Assembly (NCBI RefSeq): GCF_002159975.1 | Contig: NZ_NFJR01000002.1 | Location: 1 to 64,000 of the forward strand | Origin: Barnesiella sp. An22 | GTDB lineage: Bacteria; Bacteroidota; Bacteroidia; Bacteroidales; Barnesiellaceae | Direction of reading: 5' to 3' | Length of the DNA stretch: 64,000 nucleotides | Shown: piece after piece, positions 24,059-31,913 of the stretch | Layout of the letters: each line of letters starts with the position of its first letter | How positions within the stretch are numbered: the stretch's first letter is position 1 | Translations under genes and position numbers: made by a program | Notes under the pieces: generated by a model | Databases searched by the model: none | Seen by the model: the letters and a program-made list of their open reading frames with translations, nothing else | What the model was told of the DNA's origin: nothing

Positions 24059-24262
24059 ATGAAAGTCGAAAGTAGAAAAACAAGCTCGCTTGATTTTTAT
24101 ACTGAGACGCATCTTATCTTCGTGTAACAAAGATAATGAAAGGTGAGAGCAGAGGCAAAAAGAAAGCCAAGTTTTCATTTTTGGCTATGCCGAACCGCAT
24201 CTTGTCTTCTGCAAAGATGAGAAAGTCGAAAGTAGAAAAACAAGCCGGCTCCAGATTTTTAT
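24051..24262. repeat. Second copy of the promoter-bearing intergenic repeat family
   Basis: Subunits are A' 24051-24127, B' 24128-24211 and a partial A'' from 24212. Each opens with CAAAGAT. A' and A'' share GAAAGTCGAAAGTAGAAAAACAAG. B' shares GAAAGGTGAG.GCAGAGGCAAA and GGCTATGCCGAACCGCATC with the B subunits at 2360-2608. A-to-A spacing is 161 bp, almost the same period as the metG array. The rest of the gap to 24480 shows no gene; TAATTTCG near 24370 is a weak promoter candidate for the T9SS operon. Confidence 0.85.
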
Positions 24263-24480
24263 CAGCCAAGTCCGTCACGAGCTCCACAGACAACCGACGA
24301 CAACGCCCCGAGAGCGGTTGTAAGCACATTTTTCGAGACGAAAAAGCACGCATATACTTTCACTTTTCGTAATTTCGCGCCCGAAATCGGTTGTGTCAAA
24401 CAATTTTAAAGGCTGTTTTCAGTTATTATAAATACCGGGATTTTGACGAACGCCACCGAAAAGCGTCCGGGAAAGAGAGT

Positions 24481-25428
24481 ATGAAGATTGCGAAAATCGT
24501 TGTCGTTGCCTTGTGCTGTCTGGTCTTTGCCCCTGCAAAGGCCCAGATCGACACGCAGTTCAGCCAATACTGGGCGCTCCCCGGCTATTACAACCCGGCA
24601 GCCGCCGGCAGCACCGACAAACTGAACATACTCACTTCGACCCGGCAACAGTGGATAGGCATGCCGGGAGCACCGCAGACCTACTTCGTCACCGGCGACA
24701 TGCCCTTCAAGTTTCTGAAACAGAACCACGGCGTGGGTCTGGTCGTCACCTCCGAGACCGAGGGTCTCTACTCCCACCTGATTGTAGGGGCGCAATACGC
24801 CTTCAAACTGAAGTTGTGGACGGGCGTCCTCAGCCTGGGCGTGCAGTTGGGCATGCTCGACGAACGGTTCGACGGAACCCAGGTGAGCATCCCCACGAGC
24901 GACTATCACCAGGCGACCGACGACGGAATACCCACCACCGAGCTGCAAGGCATGACCTTCGACATGTCGTTCGGCGTGTGGTACTCGCACCCCTGGTTCT
25001 ATGCCGGCTTGTCGGTGTCGCACCTCAACGAGCCCCATCTCACTTTTGAGGACAAATACGAAACCTATATCGGCCGATCCTATTATTTTATCGCCGGAAG
25101 CAATATTCCCATTAAAAACACGTTATATGAAGTGCAGCCTTCCATGATGGTGAAAAGCAACCTCAACGTGACACAATACGAATTGTCGTGCCGCTTGAAA
25201 TACAACAAGTTGTTTTGGGGTGGCCTCTCCTACCGCTGGAAAGATGCCTACATATTCATGATAGGTGCCGAATATAAGAACTTCATCGCGGGATATGCCT
25301 ACGACTACCCGGCATCGGCTATCGTCAAAGCCAGCAGCGGGAGCCACGAGGTCTTTCTCGGATACCGTTTGAAACTCGACCTGTCGGACAAGAACAAGAA
25401 CAAACATAAAAGCATACGCATAATGTAG
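24481..25428 (+). CDS. PorP/SprF-family type IX secretion membrane protein
   Basis: The protein has 315 residues. The start (MKIAKIVVVALCC) gives a clear signal peptide ending near AKAQ. The mature N terminus DTQFSQYWALPGYYNPAAAG is the PorP/SprF signature. The rest is an alternating beta pattern expected of an outer-membrane barrel. Members bind peptidoglycan or secreted adhesins and are encoded directly before gldK in T9SS operons. Ten bases separate it from gldK, so the two are co-transcribed. Confidence 0.9.
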   Translation: MKIAKIVVVALCCLVFAPAKAQIDTQFSQYWALPGYYNPAAAGSTDKLNILTSTRQQWIGMPGAPQTYFVTGDMPFKFLKQNHGVGLVVTSETEGLYSHLIVGAQYAFKLKLWTGVLSLGVQLGMLDERFDGTQVSIPTSDYHQATDDGIPTTELQGMTFDMSFGVWYSHPWFYAGLSVSHLNEPHLTFEDKYETYIGRSYYFIAGSNIPIKNTLYEVQPSMMVKSNLNVTQYELSCRLKYNKLFWGGLSYRWKDAYIFMIGAEYKNFIAGYAYDYPASAIVKASSGSHEVFLGYRLKLDLSDKNKNKHKSIRIM

Positions 25429-25437
25429 CTGTAGCCT

Positions 25438-26853
25438 ATGAAAAAGATAATCGTGTATATCACACTCGCCATTCTCCTCGCATCGTGCTCCCCCTCGTCG
25501 CGCCACAGCGGTGAAGTGACAGGAGTCGGAGGTACGGCATGGAATGAGCCCACCCCCTACGGCATGGTACTCATCTCCCGCGGTTCGTATAAGATGGGAC
25601 CCGCCGAGAAGGACACGGTTTGGGGCACCCAGCAGGAACCCCGATCGGTCTCGATCGACGCCTTCTGGATGGACGAGACCGAAATCACCAACTCGAAATA
25701 CAAACAGTTTGTATTCTGGGTGCGCGACTCCATCATCCGCGAGCGTCTGGCCGACCCTGCCTACGGCGGTAACGAGGTCTTCAAAATCGAAGAGGACCGC
25801 GAAGGAAACCCCATCAAGCCCCGCCTCAACTGGGACAAGGCTATCCCCTGGCGCAACCCCACCGAAGACGAGGCCCGCGCCATCGAGAGCGTCTACCGCA
25901 TCAACCCCATTACGGGTCAGAAACAGCTCGACGCCTCGCAAATGAACTATCGGTACGAGGTGTATGACTATACCGAGGCTTCGAAGCGGAAAAACCGCCT
26001 CGACCCCGCCTTGCGCGACCTCAACACCGACCACACCCCCAACTACGACGAAGTGGTGATGATTTCGAAAGACACCGCCTATATCGACGACGACGGCCGC
26101 ATCATCCGCGAGACCATCACCCGTCCCCTGGGCAGCGAGTTCGATTTCCTCAACACCTATATCATCAACATCTACCCCGACACCACGGTATGGGTCAACG
26201 ATTTCGAGAATGCCTACAACGAACCCTACGTGCGGCTCTACTTCTCGCACGCCGGCTACAACGACTATCCCGTGGTGGGTGTGTCGTGGGAACAGGCCAA
26301 CGCCTTCTGCGCCTGGCGCACCGCCCTGCTCAAGGGCTCGCTCGGCCGCAACTCCGTCGTGATAGAGCCCTACCGCCTCCCCACCGAGGCCGAGTGGGAA
26401 TATGCCGCCCGTGCCGGAAAGAACGAGAACAAATACCCCTGGGCCGGCAACCTGCCGATGGCCGAAAAGGGGTGCTTCTATGCCAACTTCAAACCCGACG
26501 ACGGTAACTACGTGAAGGACGGCAACCTCATCACCTCGCCCGTGGGCTCCTATTCGCCCAACGAGTTCGGTCTCTACGACATGGCCGGTAACGTATCGGA
26601 GTGGACCTCGACGGCCTACACCGAGGCCATCTCGCAAAACACCAGCGACCTCAACCCCGAGTACAAGTACAACGCCGCCAAAGAGGACCCCTACCGCATG
26701 AAGCGCAAGGTGGTACGGGGCGGTTCGTGGAAAGATGTGTCGAACTTTATCCGTTCCGACATACGCATGTGGGAATACCAGAACGAGCAACGCTCCTACA
26801 TCGGCTTCCGCTGCGTACGCTCCCAGATCGGGTTCGCCAAAGTACGTAGATAA
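25438..26853 (+). CDS. gldK: GldK/PorK, T9SS outer-membrane-associated ring lipoprotein
   Basis: The protein has 471 residues with a lipobox (LLASC, Cys about 16). The body is a formylglycine-generating-enzyme/SUMF1 fold: YGMVLISRGSYKMGP, FWMDETEITNSKYKQF, LPTEAEWEYAARAG, GLYDMAGNVSEWTS, VVRGGSWKD and GFRCVRSQ. In T9SS it pairs with GldN/PorN to form the periplasmic ring under the outer membrane and is not thought to be catalytic. Its place directly before gldL fixes the assignment over GldJ. Confidence 0.95.
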   Translation: MKKIIVYITLAILLASCSPSSRHSGEVTGVGGTAWNEPTPYGMVLISRGSYKMGPAEKDTVWGTQQEPRSVSIDAFWMDETEITNSKYKQFVFWVRDSIIRERLADPAYGGNEVFKIEEDREGNPIKPRLNWDKAIPWRNPTEDEARAIESVYRINPITGQKQLDASQMNYRYEVYDYTEASKRKNRLDPALRDLNTDHTPNYDEVVMISKDTAYIDDDGRIIRETITRPLGSEFDFLNTYIINIYPDTTVWVNDFENAYNEPYVRLYFSHAGYNDYPVVGVSWEQANAFCAWRTALLKGSLGRNSVVIEPYRLPTEAEWEYAARAGKNENKYPWAGNLPMAEKGCFYANFKPDDGNYVKDGNLITSPVGSYSPNEFGLYDMAGNVSEWTSTAYTEAISQNTSDLNPEYKYNAAKEDPYRMKRKVVRGGSWKDVSNFIRSDIRMWEYQNEQRSYIGFRCVRSQIGFAKVRR

Positions 26854-26887
26854 TTCAACCCCACCTATATAAAACAGTTCAGGAATC

Positions 26888-27925
26888 ATGGGAAAATACA
26901 AAAGATATAAAAACCGCATTGAAAAGTTCCTTTCGAGCGACAAGGGACAACGCTTTTTCAATTTTGCATACAGTTTAGGCGCCGCCGTCGTTATCTGGGG
27001 TGCCCTGTTCAAGATTCTGCACCTCCCCGGCGGCAGCTTGCTGCTGTCGATCGGTATGGGTACCGAGGTGCTCATGTTCATCCTCTCGGCCTTCGATACC
27101 CCGCCCAAGACCTATCACTGGGAAGAGGTATTCCCCGTGCTGAACAGCAAGAACCCCGAAGACCGTCCCGATTTCTCGGGCGGTGGTGGCGGAACCGTCA
27201 TCATCGGCGGTAACGGCAAAGGCGGCAATGGTGGTAACGGCGGTAACGGCGGTGGATATGCCGGAGGCGGCCAACTCGAAGTATCGGCCGCAGACGCCCG
27301 TCGGGCCGTAGGTATCCCCGAAGGTCTCAACCTGAGCGAAGCCGATACCCAAAGCCTCACCGACAGCATCCAGAAGATGTCGGCCGCAGCCGACCAGCTC
27401 TCGCGCATGGCCGAACTCACCGACGCTACCCAGCAATACCTTACCCAACTCTCGGGTATCGCCGAGCAGATGGACCGGTTGCGCCAGACCACCGAAAGCC
27501 TCACGGCCGTATCGAACACGCTGTTGCAGTCGTACCGCAACATCACCGAGAACTCCGAGGGCATCTCGGACACCTCGCAAGGCTACGTCACCGGCATGGA
27601 GACCCTCAACCGCAACATCAACGGCTTGAACACCATCTACGAGATACAGCTGAAGAGCATCAGTTCGCAAATCGACAACATCGACCGCGTGAACACCGGC
27701 CTGCGCAACATACGCGACATGTACGAACGCTCGGCATCGGACAGTACCCGCTACTGCCAGGAGGCCGAAAAGATGACCCAATACATACAACAACTCAACT
27801 CGGTCTACGAGAAGATGATCACCGCCATGACCATCAACATGTACCGGCCCATGGGAGGCGCACCTGCACCCGCACCCACCCCCGACCCGACCGAGAAACC
27901 CAAAGACGACCCCGAACAAAAGTAA
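26888..27925 (+). CDS. gldL: GldL/PorL, T9SS inner-membrane motor subunit
   Basis: This 345-residue protein has two N-terminal transmembrane helices (about 24-45 and 52-70). The conserved membrane Glu lies in GMGTEVLMF; an equivalent residue in Flavobacterium GldL is needed for proton-driven rotation with GldM. A very glycine-rich linker (about 98-126, GGNGKGGNGGNGG type) leads to a long cytoplasmic coiled coil and a Pro-rich tail. GldL and GldM form the motor that powers type IX secretion and gliding. It lies five bases before gldM. Confidence 0.95.
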   Translation: MGKYKRYKNRIEKFLSSDKGQRFFNFAYSLGAAVVIWGALFKILHLPGGSLLLSIGMGTEVLMFILSAFDTPPKTYHWEEVFPVLNSKNPEDRPDFSGGGGGTVIIGGNGKGGNGGNGGNGGGYAGGGQLEVSAADARRAVGIPEGLNLSEADTQSLTDSIQKMSAAADQLSRMAELTDATQQYLTQLSGIAEQMDRLRQTTESLTAVSNTLLQSYRNITENSEGISDTSQGYVTGMETLNRNINGLNTIYEIQLKSISSQIDNIDRVNTGLRNIRDMYERSASDSTRYCQEAEKMTQYIQQLNSVYEKMITAMTINMYRPMGGAPAPAPTPDPTEKPKDDPEQK

Positions 27926-27929
27926 CGAC

Positions 27930-29504
27930 ATGGCATCGAATAACAACAGACTTTCACCCCGGCAGAAGATGATAAACCTCATGTATATCGTCCTCACTGC
28001 CATGCTGGCCCTCAACGTGTCGTCCGATGTGCTCAACGGATTCAAGCAGGTTGAAGACGGATTGGAAAGATCTACCTCGAATGCTTCGCTCCAAAACGAC
28101 GCCCTCTACCAGAAACTGGCTGCCTTCAACAGCCAGAACCCCGAAAAGGGCGGCCAGTGGTACAAAAAATCGCTGGATGTCAAAAGACAAACCTCAGAGC
28201 TGTACAACTACATCGACTCGCTCAAGACCCTCATCGTCAAGAAAGCCGACGGTAAAGACGGCGACGTGAACAATATCGAACGCCAGGACGACCTCGAGGC
28301 CGCCTCATACATCATGCTCTCGCCCGCCCAACGGCAAGGTGCGAAACTGAGAAAAAAGATCGACGACTACCGTACCCTCATCAGCGGCTTCATGACCGAC
28401 TCGGTGAAACGGGCCACCATCGAAAACTACCTCTCGACCTCGATTCACTCGGGCAGCAGACGGGTGGTGAACAACCCCTCTCTGTGGGAGACGACCATGT
28501 TTGAAAACATGCCCGTCATCGCCGCCGTCACCATCCTCACCAAAATACAGAGCGACGTGCGCTACGCCGAGAGTGAGGCCCTGCACACCCTCATCAACAA
28601 CATCGACGAGGGCGACGTGCGCGTGAACCAGCTCAACGCCTTTGTCATCCCCAACTCCAAAAACATCATGCGGGGCGGCAAATACAGCGCCAACATCGTG
28701 CTGGCCGCCATCGATACCACCCAGCGGCCGGCCATCTACATCAACGGCAAGCGTCTGCCCGACGAGAACCGCGGCCTCTACGAGACCTATTGCGGCAGCA
28801 CCGGCATATTCGACTTCAAGGGATACCTCGAGGTACCGCGGGGCGACGGCTCCATGACGCGCCACGAGTTCTCCTCGTCCTACACCGTAGTAGAACCCAG
28901 CGCCACCATCTCGGCCACCTTGATGAACGTACTCTACGCCGGTATCGGCAACCCCATCAGCATATCGGTTCCCGGCATCCCCAACCACGCCATCCAGGCC
29001 ACGATGACCAACGGAACCCTCACCCGGCAAGGCGACAACTGGATTGCCAAACCCTCCAAGGTGGGACAAAATGCCGTCATCACCGTAACGGCCACCATGG
29101 ACGGCCGTTCGCAGACGGTAGCCAACACCCAGTTCCGCGTGCGGCAACTGCCCGACCCCATGCCCTACATCGCCTACAAGGACGAAAACGGCTATGAACA
29201 GAAATACAAAGGCGGGAAACCCTTCCCCAAGACCCGGCTGCTCGCAGCCCCCGGCATACAGGCAGCCATCGACGACGACCTACTGAACGTGTCGTACCGC
29301 GTATTGCGATTCGAAACGGTCTTCTTCGACTCCATGGGTAATGCTATTCCCGAAGTCTCCGACGGAGCCAACTTCTCGCAACGGCAGAAAGACTCCTTCC
29401 GCCGGCTCTCGCGGGGCAAGCGGTTCTACATCTCGAGAGTTCGGGCCGTGGGTCCCGACGGCATAGAGCGCGACCTCTCGCCTATCGAAGTAATTGTAAA
29501 CTAA
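27930..29504 (+). CDS. gldM: GldM/PorM, T9SS trans-periplasmic shaft
   Basis: This 524-residue protein has a single N-terminal transmembrane helix (MINLMYIVLTAMLALNVSS) and the family opening SPRQKMINLMYIVL. A long helical bundle and immunoglobulin-like periplasmic domains (for example AIQATMTNGTLTRQGDNWIA) follow, spanning the periplasm from GldL to the GldKN ring. Length matches the family. Confidence 0.96.
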   Translation: MASNNNRLSPRQKMINLMYIVLTAMLALNVSSDVLNGFKQVEDGLERSTSNASLQNDALYQKLAAFNSQNPEKGGQWYKKSLDVKRQTSELYNYIDSLKTLIVKKADGKDGDVNNIERQDDLEAASYIMLSPAQRQGAKLRKKIDDYRTLISGFMTDSVKRATIENYLSTSIHSGSRRVVNNPSLWETTMFENMPVIAAVTILTKIQSDVRYAESEALHTLINNIDEGDVRVNQLNAFVIPNSKNIMRGGKYSANIVLAAIDTTQRPAIYINGKRLPDENRGLYETYCGSTGIFDFKGYLEVPRGDGSMTRHEFSSSYTVVEPSATISATLMNVLYAGIGNPISISVPGIPNHAIQATMTNGTLTRQGDNWIAKPSKVGQNAVITVTATMDGRSQTVANTQFRVRQLPDPMPYIAYKDENGYEQKYKGGKPFPKTRLLAAPGIQAAIDDDLLNVSYRVLRFETVFFDSMGNAIPEVSDGANFSQRQKDSFRRLSRGKRFYISRVRAVGPDGIERDLSPIEVIVN

Positions 29505-29514
29505 GGCTAATAAC

Positions 29515-30621
29515 ATGACATACAATTCGATAAACATGAATATCCTGATAAAAAGCTGCCTCACCCTCGGCCTGCTGCTCTCGGTGGTGGGAGGTCAAGC
29601 GCAAGTAATCAAGAAAAGCGACTCCAACGACAGCAAAAAGCCCGACACCCAGTTGAGCGTGCGGGCCCAGTCGCTCTACGACACCCAGGATGCCTCGGAC
29701 GCCGACATCCCCTGGATGCGGGTCATCTATCGGCAAATCGACCTCACCAAAGAGAAGAATCTGCCGCTCTACTACCCCGAAGAGTCGACCGCCGATCAGG
29801 AGAACCTCTTCCGAATCATCATGAAGCTGCTGGCCAACAACCAGATAGCCGCATACGAATACCTCGACGGGCGCGAAATCTTCACCGACGAATACCGCAT
29901 CAAGGTGCGCGAGATGTTCGACCGCTTCCACATACTCTATGCCGAGGCCAAGGGCTACTCCGAGAAGAACCCCCGGTTCACCCTCGAAGAGAGCGACATC
30001 CCCGCCAACGAGGTACTCTCGTACTACATTCTGGAGAAGTGGAAATTCGACCGCCGCACCTCGCAGCTGAAACCCTCGATCGAGGCCCTCTGCCCCGTGC
30101 TGCACCGCACCGGCGACTTCGGCGGCGAGCCGGTGAAATACCCCATGTTCTGGGTCAAGTACAACGACATCCGCCCCTACATCGCCCGTCAGTATATCCT
30201 GGCCAGCAACGAGAACAACATCGCGCAGTATAACTACGACGACTACTTCCAGATGCGCATGTACGACGGCGAAATCTACAAGACCCAGAACCTCCGCAAC
30301 CAGTCGCTCATGCAGATGTACCCCAACGACTCGACGCTCAAACAGGCTCAAGACAGCATCGAGACCCAGCTGAAGAATTTCAACAAAAACCTGTGGGTAC
30401 CTACCCCCGAGGAGCTGGCCAAAGCCCGCGAAGCTCAGGAGGCCAAAGAGGCTCAGGCCAACGGCGAGGAGGTAACCACCGACAAACAGGAGAAGGCAAA
30501 AAGTACCTCGCGCTCCTCCCGAGCCAAGAAACAGAAAGAGGCCAAAGCCAAAAAGCAAAAGCAACCCAAGCAGCAAAAGACCTCATCGGCTCCTGTCCGC
30601 TCGGTACGACGAACCCGATAA
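29515..30621 (+). CDS. gldN: GldN/PorN, T9SS periplasmic ring subunit
   Basis: This protein has 368 residues from the ATG at 29515; an in-frame ATG at 29536 (MNILIKSCLTLGLLL) gives a more typical signal peptide and may be the true start. The conserved GldN body includes DADIPWMRVIYRQIDL, KNLPLYYPE and WFWVKYNDIRPYI-like PMFWVKYNDIRPY. The last 70 residues are a low-complexity Lys/Gln/Ala-rich tail, longer than I would expect. GldN binds GldK in the outer ring. It is the last gene of the operon; a terminator follows. Confidence 0.95.
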   Translation: MTYNSINMNILIKSCLTLGLLLSVVGGQAQVIKKSDSNDSKKPDTQLSVRAQSLYDTQDASDADIPWMRVIYRQIDLTKEKNLPLYYPEESTADQENLFRIIMKLLANNQIAAYEYLDGREIFTDEYRIKVREMFDRFHILYAEAKGYSEKNPRFTLEESDIPANEVLSYYILEKWKFDRRTSQLKPSIEALCPVLHRTGDFGGEPVKYPMFWVKYNDIRPYIARQYILASNENNIAQYNYDDYFQMRMYDGEIYKTQNLRNQSLMQMYPNDSTLKQAQDSIETQLKNFNKNLWVPTPEELAKAREAQEAKEAQANGEEVTTDKQEKAKSTSRSSRAKKQKEAKAKKQKQPKQQKTSSAPVRSVRRTR

Positions 30622-30632
30622 AAACCGACCTC

Positions 30633-30676
30633 CATACACCACAAAAGTCACCTCTCACCCGGGGCGACTTTTTTTG
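30633..30676 (+). terminator. gldN terminator; left copy of a 44-bp direct repeat
   Basis: CATACACCACAAAAGTC.. through the T-run forms a stem AAGTCACC/GGCGACTT with one mismatch, followed by seven T. The same 44 bases (41 identical) recur at 34076-34119. The T-run also supplies the TTTG -33 box of the next gene. Confidence 0.8.
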
Positions 30677-30703
30677 CTTTTACATATTATTTCACTAATT
30701 TTG
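30673..30703 (+). promoter_or_regulatory. Promoter of the DUF4062-like pair
   Basis: TTTG (30673-30676), 19 bases, then TAATTTTG (30696-30703) is a near-ideal Bacteroidetes promoter. The -33 box lies inside the T-tract of the preceding terminator. The start codon is 24 bases further on. Confidence 0.7.
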
Positions 30704-30726
30704 TATCATACTATTCACATCATACC

Positions 30727-31818
30727 ATGAAAACCATCAAAGTATTTATAGCCTCATCAGAGGAACTGAAGCCCGAGCGATTGGAGCTCACCTATATGAT
30801 TCAGCACCTCAACCGCATTCTCAAGCCGAAAGATGTAGAGATTGAACCCGTCAAGTGGGAATATCTCGATGCATCCATGGGCCCGCTGCACAAACAAGAA
30901 GAGTATAATCAAGAGCTAAAAAAATGCGAACTGTGCCTGGTTCTCTTTTGGACCCGCTTTGGCGACTATACCAAGAGTGAACTTGATACTGCTTATTCGG
31001 AACTATGCGCCGGACGCAACCCGCAGAAACTGTATGTCTACTTCAAAAAAGCCGAAGAGATTTCCCCCGAGCTAAAAGCCTTTAAGGAGAATTTCGCTAC
31101 AACCTATGGCCACGTCCCATGTCAATTCGATACTGTTGATGACCTAATTCTTTCTTTCCTACTTCAACTCGAAAATTATTTGGATTTGGCACCCGAAATC
31201 CAGCCTCAAGTACGCGATTCACAAGTTGAAATCGACGGGCATCCGTTTGTCGAACTTAAAAACATACCCTTTGCCGGTAACAACCCCGAATATCTGCAAC
31301 TGCTGAAGCAAATTGAAGCCACTCAAGCCCGTGTCTTGAAATATCCCGATGACTTGGATTTCCGGCAGGAACTACACGATTTACAGGAACAGCGCAAAGC
31401 GATGGAGAGCAGTCTGCTCGATATGGCCAAACACATCACGAGGCTTTCATCGACAATACCATCGGCCCATCTCACCGAGGCGATGCGGCTTTTCGAAGCA
31501 GGTGACAACAAAGGGGCCAGTATCATACTCAATCTTGATGAAACACTTCGCGATGCAGAGGAAACAGCAACTCGTTTAAATGCAATTGCAGAAATATTGG
31601 AGGAAACTCAAAAGGCTATTGAATCGAATATTGAAGAGTATCGGCTTCAAATCAAAACCTTGCAAAGCAACAAGCCCAAAGGTTGGATTGATGATGTAAT
31701 TGCGGTCTACGACAAAGCTATAACAATAGCTCGCGGTCGTATTACTCCCGAAAAATTCGCCGAACTGCTTCGAAATTATACTGAATTTCTTCAAGAGAAC
31801 CGATTGAAACAAGAATAA
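30727..31818 (+). CDS. DUF4062-like protein without TPRs (copy 1)
   Basis: This 363-residue cytoplasmic protein has an N-terminal domain (about 1-140) that follows the DUF4062 pattern, a Rossmann/TIR-like fold: KVFIASSEELKPERLEL, the Trp-Glu segment EPVKWEYLDASMG, EEYNQELKKCELCLVLFWTRFGDYTKSE, then PQKLYVYFKKAEE. A helical region follows (about 150-363, with LTEAMRLFEAGDNKGASIILN). It ends just where copy 2 begins its TPR array. DUF4062 proteins often pair this domain with NTPase or repeat sensors and are suspected in signalling or immunity; the function here is unknown. The final third is noticeably AT-richer than neighbouring genes. It has its own promoter, and copy 2 lies 95 bases downstream. 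Confidence 0.75.
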   Translation: MKTIKVFIASSEELKPERLELTYMIQHLNRILKPKDVEIEPVKWEYLDASMGPLHKQEEYNQELKKCELCLVLFWTRFGDYTKSELDTAYSELCAGRNPQKLYVYFKKAEEISPELKAFKENFATTYGHVPCQFDTVDDLILSFLLQLENYLDLAPEIQPQVRDSQVEIDGHPFVELKNIPFAGNNPEYLQLLKQIEATQARVLKYPDDLDFRQELHDLQEQRKAMESSLLDMAKHITRLSSTIPSAHLTEAMRLFEAGDNKGASIILNLDETLRDAEETATRLNAIAEILEETQKAIESNIEEYRLQIKTLQSNKPKGWIDDVIAVYDKAITIARGRITPEKFAELLRNYTEFLQENRLKQE

Positions 31819-31913
31819 AGGGACTGATAATATTTATAATAAACCGAGAGAGAAATCATTCTTAGCAATGTATTTCCCTTTCGTATAATATGATTTACTA
31901 ATCACACCCACTC

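Noticed and set aside
24391-24480. N-terminal extension of the PorP/SprF protein
   Set aside because: The downstream ATG at 24481 gives a proper signal peptide directly before the conserved mature N terminus.
27180-27275. Possible assembly artefact or microsatellite in gldL
   Set aside because: The glycine-rich stretch is in frame, uses varied codons and lies in a linker between the membrane helices and the coiled coil, consistent with a real linker.
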